64,000 nucleotides of DNA, from assembly GCA_001464865.1 (NCBI GenBank), contig LNEG01000001.1, positions 48,530 through 112,529 of the forward strand, in the 5' to 3' direction. A program made the position numbers and the translations under genes. This document shows positions 1-6,087 of the stretch, one piece after another. This DNA is from Burkholderiales bacterium Ga0074133. GTDB taxonomy: Bacteria > Pseudomonadota > Gammaproteobacteria > Burkholderiales > Burkholderiaceae_C. Position 1 is the stretch's first letter; each line of letters starts with the position of its first letter. The notes beneath the pieces are model-generated. The model worked only from the letters and a program-made list of their open reading frames with translations. It made no database searches and was not told where the DNA came from.

Positions 1-47
1 GGTTCAGAACCGGGATTTTGAGCGTTCGAGTCGCTCGCGGGGCACCA
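1..47 (+). tRNA. tRNA, 5'-truncated by window edge, apparent CAG anticodon
   Basis: The 3' part of a tRNA is visible: anticodon arm, 5-nt variable loop, a perfect T-arm (GAGCG/CGCTC around TTCGAGT) and acceptor GCGGGGC-A-CCA. The loop reads TTCAGAA, giving CAG (Leu), but the short variable loop is not that of a normal class II tRNA-Leu. The 5' half lies outside the window, so isotype is uncertain. Confidence 0.75.
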
Positions 48-57
48 CTCTCAAATC

Positions 58-141
58 GCACGAATAGCCAAGTGGTCGAAGGCACCTGATTGCAAACCAG
101 GCGAGAAATCCTCAGCGGTTCGAATCCGTTTTCGTGCTCCA
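58..141 (+). tRNA. tRNA-Cys(GCA) with a long variable arm
   Basis: Acceptor GCACGAA pairs with TTCGTGC, followed by T73 and encoded CCA. The anticodon loop is TTGCAAA (GCA). The variable region at 102-113 folds as GAG-aaatc-CTC, so this is a class II body, unusual for Cys. The top anticodon-stem pair is A-C. Confidence 0.85.
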
Positions 142-154
142 CACAACACCCAAC

Positions 155-244
155 GGAGAGATGCCGGAGTGGTCAAACGGCGCTGCCTCGAAAGCAGATG
201 GTCCATTCATGGGCACCAGGGTTCGAATCCCTGTTTCTCCGCCA
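155..244 (+). tRNA. tRNA-Ser(CGA)
   Basis: Acceptor GGAGAGA/TTTCTCC with G73 and CCA. Loop CTCGAAA gives CGA. It has the long variable arm and D-arm expected for serine. Confidence 0.93.
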
Positions 245-254
245 CTCATACTTT

Positions 255-345
255 GGAAGCGTAGCCTCAATGGTAAGGCCCCCGATTTGAAATCGGAGTG
301 AGCAGTTCGCTGCTGTCCGGGTTCGAGTCTCCGGCGCTTCCGCCA
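255..345 (+). tRNA. tRNA-Ser(TGA)
   Basis: Acceptor GGAAGCG/CGCTTCC with G73 and CCA. Loop TTTGAAA gives TGA. The long variable arm contains a strong hairpin (AGCAG-ttcg-CTGCT). Confidence 0.92.
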
Positions 346-355
346 AACACTTTAT

Positions 356-445
356 GGAGAGATGCCGGAGCGGTCAAACGGCGCACGTTGGAAACGTGAT
401 GGTCCCGCAAGGGACGCCAGAGTTCGAGTCTCTGTCTCTCCGCCA
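356..445 (+). tRNA. tRNA-Ser(GGA)
   Basis: Acceptor GGAGAGA/TCTCTCC with G73 and CCA. Loop TTGGAAA gives GGA. The variable arm is long. The 5' half is nearly identical to the Ser(CGA) gene at 155, suggesting duplication within the array. Confidence 0.93.
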
Positions 446-459
446 GAACATAGATTTTT

Positions 460-545
460 GGAGGGTTGACCGAGTGGTTGAAGGTGACCGGCTGTAACCC
501 GGTTCTGTAAAAAGCGCGCTGGTCCGAATCCAGCACCCTCCACCA
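460..545 (+). tRNA. tRNA-Tyr(GTA)
   Basis: Acceptor GGAGGGT/ACCCTCC with A73 and CCA. Stem ACCGG/CCGGT encloses CTGTAAC, giving GTA. The long variable arm is normal for bacterial tyrosine tRNA. Confidence 0.94.
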
Positions 546-552
546 AAAATTT

Positions 553-627
553 CGGAGTGTCGGTAAGTGGCATACCACTCGCTTTGGGAGCGAGATTTCA
601 AGTGTTCGATTCACTTCACTCCGACCA
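553..627 (+). tRNA. tRNA-Pro(TGG)
   Basis: Acceptor CGGAGTG/CACTCCG with A73 and CCA. Stem CTCGC/GCGAG around TTTGGGA gives TGG. The C1-G72 start is typical of bacterial tRNA-Pro. Confidence 0.95.
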
Positions 628-634
628 CCCACAT

Positions 635-710
635 GGGGACATAGCTCAGCTGGGAGAGCACTTGCCTTGCAAGCAATAGGTCCGCGGTTCAATCCCGCGT
701 GTCTCCACCA
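635..710 (+). tRNA. tRNA-Ala(TGC)
   Basis: Acceptor GGGGACA/TGTCTCC with A73 and CCA, including the G3-T70 wobble pair that identifies alanine tRNA. Loop CTTGCAA gives TGC. Confidence 0.95.
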
Positions 711-726
711 TCACGACAATTTTTTC

Positions 727-800
727 GCGGCATTTCTCCTGGGAGAGGACTCAGCCTTCCAAGCTGATGGATGCGGGTTCGAATCCCCAATGTCGCTCCA
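727..800 (+). tRNA. tRNA-Gly(TCC)
   Basis: Acceptor GCGGCAT/ATGTCGC with T73 and CCA. Stem TCAGC/GCTGA around CTTCCAA gives TCC. The D-loop is short and the T-stem is imperfect (GCGGG against CCCCA). Confidence 0.88.
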
Positions 801-805
801 ATCAT

Positions 806-880
806 GCCTGGTTAGCTCAGAGGAAGAGCACTCCCTCGATAAGGGATAGGTCGGGATTTCGAAACTCCCACTAGGCACCA
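806..880 (+). tRNA. tRNA-Ile(GAT) with C at position 33
   Basis: Acceptor GCCTGGT/ACTAGGC with A73 and CCA. The anticodon loop is TCGATAA, giving GAT, but position 33 is C rather than the nearly universal T. The D-arm is normal. Confidence 0.88.
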
Positions 881-905
881 AAATCTAACTTTTCAGATCG
901 CATTT

Positions 906-981
906 GCCCTTTTAGCTCAATTGGTAGAGCAGCTGTTTTGTACTCAGCAGGTCGAGCGTTCGATTCGTTCAGGGGGCACCA
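906..981 (+). tRNA. tRNA-Thr(TGT)
   Basis: Acceptor GCCCTTT/AGGGGGC with A73 and CCA. Loop TTTGTAC gives TGT. The closing anticodon-stem pair is a T-T mismatch. D- and T-arms are normal. Confidence 0.92.
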
Positions 982-990
982 TTTTTCATT

Positions 991-1066
991 GGCTGCATAG
1001 CTCAGCAGGTAGAGCACTGACCTCATAAGTCAGCGTGCGATGGTTCGACCCCATTTGCAGCCACCA
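991..1066 (+). tRNA. tRNA-Met(CAT), elongator-like
   Basis: Acceptor GGCTGCA/TGCAGCC with A73 and CCA. Stem CTGAC/GTCAG around CTCATAA gives CAT. A paired first acceptor base pair argues against an initiator. A lysidine-modified Ile(CAT) cannot be excluded from sequence. Confidence 0.92.
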
Positions 1067-1089
1067 ATCATACTTCTCGTCATCATATT

Positions 1090-1180
1090 GGAAAATTGGC
1101 CGAGTGGTCTAAGGCAACTGCCTGCTAAGCAGTGACTCTGAAATATGGGTTCATCAGTTCGAATCTGATATTTTCCGCCA
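1090..1180 (+). tRNA. tRNA-Ser(GCT)
   Basis: Acceptor GGAAAAT/ATTTTCC with G73 and CCA. Stem ACTGC/GCAGT around CTGCTAA gives GCT. Long variable arm. It is the fourth serine tRNA of the array. Confidence 0.94.
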
Positions 1181-1195
1181 CAGTTTTTTTTCTGT

Positions 1196-1271
1196 TCCCC
1201 AGTAGCTCAGTCGGTAGAGCGCCTCCCTGTTAAGGAGACCGTCCGTGGTTCGATCCCACGCTGGGGAGCCA
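1196..1271 (+). tRNA. tRNA-Asn(GTT)
   Basis: Acceptor TCCCCAG/CTGGGGA with G73 and CCA. Stem CTCC/GGAG around CTGTTAA gives GTT. The T1-A72 pair and G73 fit bacterial Asn tRNA. Confidence 0.95.
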
Positions 1272-1285
1272 ATCATTTTTCACGC

Positions 1286-1368
1286 GCCCATGTGGTGAAA
1301 CGGCAAACACAGCTGCCTCAAAAGCAGCCGCCACAGGCATGCTGGTTCGACTCCAGCCATGGGCACCA
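1286..1368 (+). tRNA. tRNA-Leu(CAA)
   Basis: Acceptor GCCCATG/CATGGGC with A73 and CCA. Stem GCTGC/GCAGC around CTCAAAA gives CAA. The long variable arm fits leucine. Confidence 0.94.
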
Positions 1369-1380
1369 TTCTTCAGTCAT

Positions 1381-1456
1381 GCGTCCATAGCTCAGCGGAT
1401 AGAGTGCCCGGCTACGAACCGGGAGGCCGGAGGTTTGAATCCTTCTGGACGCGCCA
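1381..1456 (+). tRNA. tRNA-Arg(ACG)
   Basis: Acceptor GCGTCCA/TGGACGC with G73 and CCA. Stem CCCGG/CCGGG around CTACGAA gives ACG, which needs TadA editing to inosine to read CGN codons. Confidence 0.95.
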
Positions 1457-1462
1457 TCAACA

Positions 1463-1537
1463 GGCCTGTTAGCTCAGTGGTAGAGCGTCGGATTGTCCAT
1501 CCGAGTGTCCGGGGTTCAATTCCCCGATAGGCCGCCA
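1463..1537 (+). tRNA. tRNA-Asp(GTC)
   Basis: Acceptor GGCCTGT/ATAGGCC with G73 and CCA. Stem TCGGA/TCCGA around TTGTCCA gives GTC. G73 fits aspartate. Confidence 0.94.
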
Positions 1538-1541
1538 AATC

Positions 1542-1617
1542 GCCGCAATAACTCAGCGAACAGAGTGTGCGCCTCCTACGCGCAATGTCGCCAGTTTGAA
1601 TCTGGCTTGCGGCACCA
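1542..1617 (+). tRNA. tRNA-Arg(CCT)
   Basis: Acceptor GCCGCAA/TTGCGGC with A73 and CCA. Stem TGCGC/GCGCA around CTCCTAC gives CCT, reading the AGG codon. Confidence 0.93.
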
Positions 1618-1936
1618 TCCAGTCGCATCTTCTTCACATGTGCCGGTGCCGTGACGCATCGCACTTCCCAACACCTCACTGCGTGCACGCCACGCCGTGT
1701 TGTGCCCAGGTCAGCTCAGCCCTGAAACCAGAAACGCTGAGAACGTGTCCGTGCAGGCCCTGCAGTCGCCACCGATAGGCGGCGTGGGGATCTGAGCACA
1801 TGGCCACGACGCAGTGCCCCGGACAAGATAGCCGCGAGGGGCGCAACGGCTGCAACCCGTCGAGCCAGTGTGGGACTGGCTGTTGAGGTTCGGCGCCAGC
1901 TCCCAAAGAGCTGTGCGACCGAAACCCATGCTCACA
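1618..1936. other. 319-nt gap inside the tRNA array, content unknown
   Basis: This is the only long gap in the array. I see no tRNA cloverleaf, no T-arm motif and no ORF with a plausible ribosome site. Weak ORFs run on the minus strand but have no recognisable features. A degenerate tRNA or another small RNA could sit here. Confidence 0.4.
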
Positions 1937-2011
1937 CGTCGGCTAGCTCAGAGGTAGAGCAGTGCCCTTACAAGGCAATGGTCCGCGGTTCAACCCCGTG
2001 GCCGACGACCA
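1937..2011 (+). tRNA. tRNA-Val(TAC)
   Basis: Acceptor CGTCGGC/GCCGACG with A73 and CCA. Stem TGCC/GGCA around CTTACAA gives TAC. The C1-G72 first pair is unusual for valine, where G1 is normal. Confidence 0.9.
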
Positions 2012-2017
2012 CTTCAT

Positions 2018-2090
2018 GCGGAAAAAGCTCTGCTGGTCGAGCGCAACCTTGCCAAGGTTGAGGTCGCGAGTTCGAACCTCGCTTTCCGCT
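2018..2090 (+). tRNA. tRNA-Gly(GCC), CCA not encoded
   Basis: Acceptor GCGGAAA/TTTCCGC with T73. Stem CAACC/GGTTG around TTGCCAA gives GCC. The genomic sequence continues CATT, so unlike almost all its neighbours the CCA end is not encoded and must be added enzymatically. Confidence 0.92.
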
Positions 2091-2124
2091 CATTCATTGT
2101 TCACATCATCAACTAGGAGTTTCC

Positions 2125-2394
2125 ATGAAACGAAAACCGAAGGCACGAAAGGTGCCGGGCCCGCGAAATCCCCTCGTCGCGGTAGCCCACTTCAAGAGGG
2201 CTGGCAGTCACAGCAAGTCCAACAAGGCTCTGCGTCGCCAGGAAAAGTTTCACATGGGGGGTGTAGTTCAAGTGGAAGAACACTCGGCTTTTACCCGAGA
2301 TGTGCGGTTTCGATACCGACGCCCCCACCACGAGATCTCATTCCAAAGCGCAACTGCTTCGGAATGCGTTCTCCATACCTCGGTAGCTCAGTGA
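2125..2394 (+). CDS. small basic protein whose ORF reads through tRNA-Lys
   Basis: The ORF starts at an ATG with a good ribosome site (AGGAG at 2115-2119) and encodes 89 residues. The first ~43 are very basic (start MKRKPKARKVPGPRNPLV, later SHSKSNKALRRQEK), of the kind I recall in small phage and plasmid proteins upstream of tRNAs. From about residue 45 the frame runs through the whole tRNA-Lys gene at 2257 and stops at a TGA inside the next tRNA. The C-terminal half is therefore translated tRNA sequence. Either the protein really has this tail or tRNA processing cuts the message. Function unknown, perhaps nucleic-acid binding from its charge. Confidence 0.55.
   Translation: MKRKPKARKVPGPRNPLVAVAHFKRAGSHSKSNKALRRQEKFHMGGVVQVEEHSAFTRDVRFRYRRPHHEISFQSATASECVLHTSVAQ
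2257..2330 (+). tRNA. tRNA-Lys(TTT)
   Basis: Acceptor GGGGGTG/CGCCCCC with A73 and CCA. Stem CTCGG/CCGAG around CTTTTAC gives TTT. It lies wholly inside the small ORF that begins at 2125. Confidence 0.92.
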
Positions 2395-2450
2395 TAGAGC
2401 AGGTGGTTTTCTACACCCCAGGTCGCGGCTCGTACCCGCCCGAGGTGCCA
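2377..2450 (+). tRNA. degenerate tRNA, Glu(TTC) or Arg(TCT)
   Basis: Acceptor ACCTCGG/CCGAGGT with G73 and CCA, and D-arm GCTC/GAGC, are clear. The anticodon arm does not fold cleanly. Stem GGTG/CACC leaves an 8-nt loop GTTTTCTA (TTC if T33 is kept), while a shifted stem GTGGT/ACCCC gives loop TTTCTAC (TCT, A37). The T-stem has only four good pairs. The gene may be decaying or a variant decoder. Confidence 0.7.
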
Positions 2451-2458
2451 ATCTTTAT

Positions 2459-2534
2459 GGTGCGTGTAGCTCAGTGGCAGAGCCCCAGGTTGTGATCCTG
2501 GTTGTCGCGGGTTCGACCCCCGTCTCGCACCCCA
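2459..2534 (+). tRNA. tRNA-His(GTG)
   Basis: Acceptor GTGCGTG/CTCGCAC with C73 and CCA, plus a G at 2459 that can be the G-1 pairing with C73, the hallmark of histidine tRNA. Stem CCAGG/CCTGG around TTGTGAT gives GTG. Confidence 0.94.
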
Positions 2535-2542
2535 AATCCATA

Positions 2543-2625
2543 GCCCGTGTGGTGGAACGGCAGACACGCGACCTTGAGGGGGTCGTGCTTCAAGCGTGCA
2601 GGTTCGACTCCTGCCACGGGCACCA
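2543..2625 (+). tRNA. tRNA-Leu(GAG)
   Basis: Acceptor GCCCGTG/CACGGGC with A73 and CCA. Stem CGACC/GGTCG around TTGAGGG gives GAG. Long variable arm. Last gene of the array. Confidence 0.93.
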
Positions 2626-2705
2626 GTTTGCATGGCCTCAACGTTGTTTTCGCTTTCCCCATCCCATCAACGTCAACCAACACTCAATGCCCACACAGGT
2701 GATCT

Positions 2706-3278
2706 ATGCAGATCCTGCGCCTCGACATCACTGGCTTCCCGCAAGCCTGGCTCTCCCCTGAGCAGGCCGCGCCGTACTACGCCACCGACTCGGTGTGTTG
2801 GACGGTCGGCGATGTGTGCACGTCACTTCGCGGAGGCATGAACAGCGTGACGGGGCGCCAGTCTCAGATCGACCTGCACCCCATCATTGCGGTGCGTGGC
2901 GCCGCTCAGGTCAACCTCTTCGATGCGGTGCCATCGTTGACGAATGCGAAGCTGTTCAAACGCGATCGCTACACCTGCGCTTACTGCGGCAACGTCCACC
3001 TGCGCGGCCTCACGCGGGATCACATCGTGCCGACCAGTAAAGGTGGTCTCGATGTCTGGCAGAACGTCGCGAGCGCCTGTCGCGGATGCAATGCTCTGAA
3101 GGGGTCGAGACTGCTGCAGCAGGCGGGTATGGAGCTTCTCTACACCCCCTATGTTCCTTCGGTCTTCGAGGGGTTCTTGCTGTCAGGGCGTCATATCCGC
3201 GCAGACGTGCACGAGTGGCTGGCAAGCCGGGTATCGAAGACTTCGAGGTGGTACGCGTCGACCCCACTGCTGAACTGA
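2706..3278 (+). CDS. HNH endonuclease
   Basis: A 190-residue protein of the HNH nuclease family, which cuts DNA using a His-Asn-His metal site. The core lies in the middle: a zinc-type pair YTCAYC near residue 91, LTRDHIVPTSKGG with the first catalytic His, then NVASACRGCNALKG with the Asn and a second CxxC pair. A ribosome site (AGGTGA at 2697) fits the ATG at 2706. It lies about 80 bp behind the last tRNA and has no partner methylase, so a homing or host-defence role is possible. The cellular target is unknown. Confidence 0.88.
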   Translation: MQILRLDITGFPQAWLSPEQAAPYYATDSVCWTVGDVCTSLRGGMNSVTGRQSQIDLHPIIAVRGAAQVNLFDAVPSLTNAKLFKRDRYTCAYCGNVHLRGLTRDHIVPTSKGGLDVWQNVASACRGCNALKGSRLLQQAGMELLYTPYVPSVFEGFLLSGRHIRADVHEWLASRVSKTSRWYASTPLLN

Positions 3279-3902
3279 TCAGCATTCCGACCGGGCTGCG
3301 TCATCGCGGCGGATCTGCATCTCCACCTCGATTCGGATTTCCTCGGCACCTGCCTTGTCGCGCAGCAAGGTCAGCAGCTTGTTGTGGCCAGTCTCTTGGG
3401 GCAAAGCGGCCAACCTTTTGGCCATGAGACCGTCATGCAGCTGCTGTGTGACGCGAAGCATGGCCACCAGGTCGATGAGACGACGCCGTTTCCAAAGCAC
3501 CTTGAGCTCGTCTCTATCGCTCTCCGCCAACAAGTCGGAGACCTGCTGCAGCTGGTCACGCAGCCCGGTGGCCGCAAAGTCCTCTGGCGTGAATACATGA
3601 TGCCCATTGGTCGAACCAACACGCGCGCCGAGGGAGTTGAGCAATACAGGGAGGCAATGCGCGACGTGCCGGGCGACGGCCAGATGGTCTTCGAGCTCCT
3701 TATCGCCCACCACACGTGCAGTCCAGCCGCTGCGGACATCTGCCACAACGTCGCGGAACACGCGGCTCAAGCCCGCCAGAATGCCTTGTTGTTCGCGCAG
3801 CTGTAAAACTTCGCTTCGCAAGACGGAATAGGCCAACGCGAGCAGCGTCAGAGCAACCATCAGGACCAAGATCCCCAGAAGGAGGAGTTGCTGCGTTGCC
3901 AT
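3279..3902 (-). CDS. membrane-anchored protein of unknown function
   Basis: A 207-residue protein with one N-terminal transmembrane segment (about residues 6-29, rich in Leu, Ala and Val), then a mostly helical soluble domain (for example DLLAESDRDELKVLWKRRRL). No known family recognised. It ends against the HNH gene (tail to tail, no gap) and lies 7 bp downstream of the DUF4262 gene, so those two may be cotranscribed. Confidence 0.6.
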   Translation of the reverse strand: MATQQLLLLGILVLMVALTLLALAYSVLRSEVLQLREQQGILAGLSRVFRDVVADVRSGWTARVVGDKELEDHLAVARHVAHCLPVLLNSLGARVGSTNGHHVFTPEDFAATGLRDQLQQVSDLLAESDRDELKVLWKRRRLIDLVAMLRVTQQLHDGLMAKRLAALPQETGHNKLLTLLRDKAGAEEIRIEVEMQIRRDDAARSEC

Positions 3903-3909
3903 CCTGGGT

Positions 3910-4425
3910 TCAGTGTTTCCGTGGTCCGCGGTAGGGCTTTGCGGGGGAGGGTTCAGAGTCGCGCGCGATCATGGAGTCAATGTCCTGGATATCTCGCATC
4001 ATGGGATCGCATGCGGGATCGTCTGGGAACCGGCCCATTGAATCCGGGAACACCAGCTGGAAAGAAGGGACCGCATGGGAGAAATTCTCACCATGCAGCA
4101 TGGCCATGCGACCGAAATGTTCGAACTGTGAAATGGTCAGCTGTTTGACCCGCAGAGGCATGTTGGCCACTTCGTTCACGATCGAGCCAGTCTGCGCCTG
4201 GAACTCTCCGCCGATCAGCTTCTCAGCCGCTGCGTTGAGCAAGATGTTGGCTGTTCGGGGATCAATGCCCATGAGCAGGATTTCTGGCAATCCACGCGCG
4301 CTCAGGCCTACCGTGTAGGAGATGCTGGGGATCCCCTTTTCGACGTCTTCGAACACACTCTGAACAGCCCAGCCGTGTGTATCGACAAGATTGCAGATCT
4401 TCTTCCAGTACGCGTCGAGGTCCAT
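3910..4425 (-). CDS. DUF4262 domain protein
   Basis: A 171-residue protein that fits the DUF4262 family: an N-terminal HGWAVQSVFED segment, then the family's YTVGLSARGLPEILLMG stretch around residues 37-53 and a following helix GIDPRTANILLNAAAEKL. The biochemical role of the family is unknown. The promoter region upstream (4458-4479) carries a copy of the plasmid-wide GATATC-type element, so it probably belongs to the same regulon as the transfer-region genes. Confidence 0.75.
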   Translation of the reverse strand: MDLDAYWKKICNLVDTHGWAVQSVFEDVEKGIPSISYTVGLSARGLPEILLMGIDPRTANILLNAAAEKLIGGEFQAQTGSIVNEVANMPLRVKQLTISQFEHFGRMAMLHGENFSHAVPSFQLVFPDSMGRFPDDPACDPMMRDIQDIDSMIARDSEPSPAKPYRGPRKH

Positions 4426-4457
4426 GAGTGATGTCAGCTGGTGAGGTCGGGTAGGTT

Positions 4458-4479
4458 GTGTGTATTGTATATCTCAACC
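4458..4479. promoter_or_regulatory. GATATC-type promoter/operator element
   Basis: Sequence GTGTGTATTGTATATCTCAA lies 33-54 bp upstream of the DUF4262 start and matches the recurrent element described in the findings. Confidence 0.45.
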
Positions 4480-4497
4480 AATAAAGACTCTCCCCGT

Positions 4498-5295
4498 TCA
4501 TCCCCCAGCTTGTGTGCTTTCAACCCATGCCAAGTGGTCAAAACCTCGGTGCTGAAGGCCGTAAGCTACTAGAGCTGCTCGGCGTGCTGTCAGGATCTTC
4601 GCGCGACCGGCTGAGGGGTCTTCTTTCAGCTCGCGCTCCCAGCTTTCCAGCCAGGCTGCAGCCTCCCCGGTGTCTCCTAACTCGATCAAGACCGCGCGAG
4701 GAACATCCGGCCAGAGACTGTCGACGGTCATCACCACCTTCCCATCGTCTAAAACAGCCCTGGGCGCTTCAAGAAATCCCATCCAACGGCGAAGCTTGTC
4801 TCTGGCCAGTTCCAGGGCGGCCGCCGGCGAATCTGCGACCCCGTAGTTTGTAGACCGATCCCAAGCCCCACCGTCGAGACATCGAACTTCCAGGCGACCA
4901 TCCGGGAGGGTGATCGCAAAGGGTTTCATCCACCAGGTCAATAGCTCCTCCTCCGATCGTTCCTCATTGGGTGTGTCGTCGAAGGAGGGGGAGAGCACGG
5001 GATTGATCAGAAGCACGGCTCGTGGGTTGCCAGCTGGGGAGGCGAGGGTGGAGGCGGGGGTGGTGGCTTTTCGGACCTCCAGCACATGGTGCCAGCTGCT
5101 GTACCCCCTTGACCGGGCAATCTGCTCGAGCATGACGTTGTAGGGGGAGCCTTGTTCGCGCGTCAGCGTTTTGGCTTCGCGCTTCATCCCTGCCAGCATG
5201 GTGGCTGTGAGTCGGTTGATCATCTCGTGCATCCTTGTGCGCCCATGGGCAGCCCACATGCCCAACGCAGGAGTCGAGGTGAAGAAATCGATCAC
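4498..5295 (-). CDS. hypothetical protein with a GYSSWHH motif
   Basis: An ORF of 265 residues from a GTG at 5295; ATG codons at 5259 and 5232 are alternative starts and none has a decisive ribosome site. Residues about 25-70 contain the pattern M-K-R-E-A-K ... L-E-Q-I-A-R-S-R-G-Y-S-S-W-H-H-V, a helical motif I have seen in several plasmid proteins of unknown role. The rest includes an acidic, Trp-rich region. No enzyme family recognised. A single-gene unit, apparently, ending just before the DUF4262 promoter region. Confidence 0.6.
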   Translation of the reverse strand: MIDFFTSTPALGMWAAHGRTRMHEMINRLTATMLAGMKREAKTLTREQGSPYNVMLEQIARSRGYSSWHHVLEVRKATTPASTLASPAGNPRAVLLINPVLSPSFDDTPNEERSEEELLTWWMKPFAITLPDGRLEVRCLDGGAWDRSTNYGVADSPAAALELARDKLRRWMGFLEAPRAVLDDGKVVMTVDSLWPDVPRAVLIELGDTGEAAAWLESWERELKEDPSAGRAKILTARRAALVAYGLQHRGFDHLAWVESTQAGG

Positions 5296-5484
5296 CGTCC
5301 GGCCGAAGCCAGTTCACCTGTGTGGGCGGTGGGCGCCGGATACGCCTGGCGAATTCTAGGGGCATGCAGATGCGTTCGCACCTTGAACGGATGCCTTGAT
5401 CGCTCCATGGCCTCTTTGGTCACCGGCGGGCGTTCCTGGAAGCCTGTGTCCGGGACAATGAAGTTTGGTCACACGGAGCAATGC

Positions 5485-6054
5485 ATGCCATTCACACCTT
5501 TCCATCTTGGAGTCGGCGTCGCCGCGAAATCACTCGCCCCGCGGCTGATTTCGCTGCAGGTTTTTGCCCTCTCTCAGGTGGCCATGGATATCGAACCAGG
5601 GGTGCTGATGGCGAGGGGGGCAGACGAACTCCATGGGTGGACTCACACCCTTCCGGGTGCGGTGCCAGTGGCCCTAGCCTGTGTCATCGTCTGGAAGATT
5701 CTGGAGGGGCGCCGCATCTGGAGGTGGACTTTCGAACCCATACGGGCTGCGATGCTCTGGACGACAGTTTTCGTGGGCGTGTGGAGCCACGTCGCACTGG
5801 ACTCACTCATTCATCGCGACATGGCCTCGACACGGCATCTTCTTGCCCTTGATGGGTACGGCCTGCTGCCGCACGAGTCAGTTGAACTCGCCTGCCTGGC
5901 AATGGCCGCCATTGGGGGTGCTGTGGTGGCAATCAGACTGGGTGCGCAAGGCGTTTCAGATTCCTTTCGAGCCTTGATTCGAAATCTGCAGCAAAGCCCC
6001 GGAAAGTTTGAGCGCGCGGCCTCAAGAACCGATCAGCCAGGCCCGACCGATTGA
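5485..6054 (+). CDS. YdjM/DUF4184-like membrane protein
   Basis: The start at 5485 gives MPFTPFHLGVG, the conserved N-terminus of this family of predicted membrane metal-dependent hydrolases, with a GGAG ribosome site at 5475. The 189 residues hold about four transmembrane segments, and conserved acidic/His positions (DIEPG, GWTHTL, SHVALDSLIHRD) fit a membrane metal site. The longer ORF reaching back to 5152 has no such features and is rejected. The substrate is unknown. The stop codon overlaps the -35 box of the next promoter. Confidence 0.8.
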   Translation: MPFTPFHLGVGVAAKSLAPRLISLQVFALSQVAMDIEPGVLMARGADELHGWTHTLPGAVPVALACVIVWKILEGRRIWRWTFEPIRAAMLWTTVFVGVWSHVALDSLIHRDMASTRHLLALDGYGLLPHESVELACLAMAAIGGAVVAIRLGAQGVSDSFRALIRNLQQSPGKFERAASRTDQPGPTD

Positions 6055-6079
6055 CACATAAATCAAGGCGACTTACGAT
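6051..6079 (+). promoter_or_regulatory. sigma-70 promoter for the toxin-antitoxin operon
   Basis: TTGACA (6051-6056), a 17-bp spacer and TACGAT (6074-6079) make a near-consensus promoter. Transcription should begin about 6086, almost on the ATG at 6088, so the antitoxin message is probably leaderless. Confidence 0.7.
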
Positions 6080-6087
6080 TGACCGCT

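Noticed and set aside
267-692. Minus-strand ORF of 141 codons across the tRNA genes
   Set aside because: It is the antisense of five or more clear tRNA genes and has no ribosome site.
5152-5484. Long N-terminal extension of the YdjM-like protein
   Set aside because: The sequence before residue MPFTPFH shows no family features and lies partly under the minus-strand gene; the ATG at 5485 has a good ribosome site.
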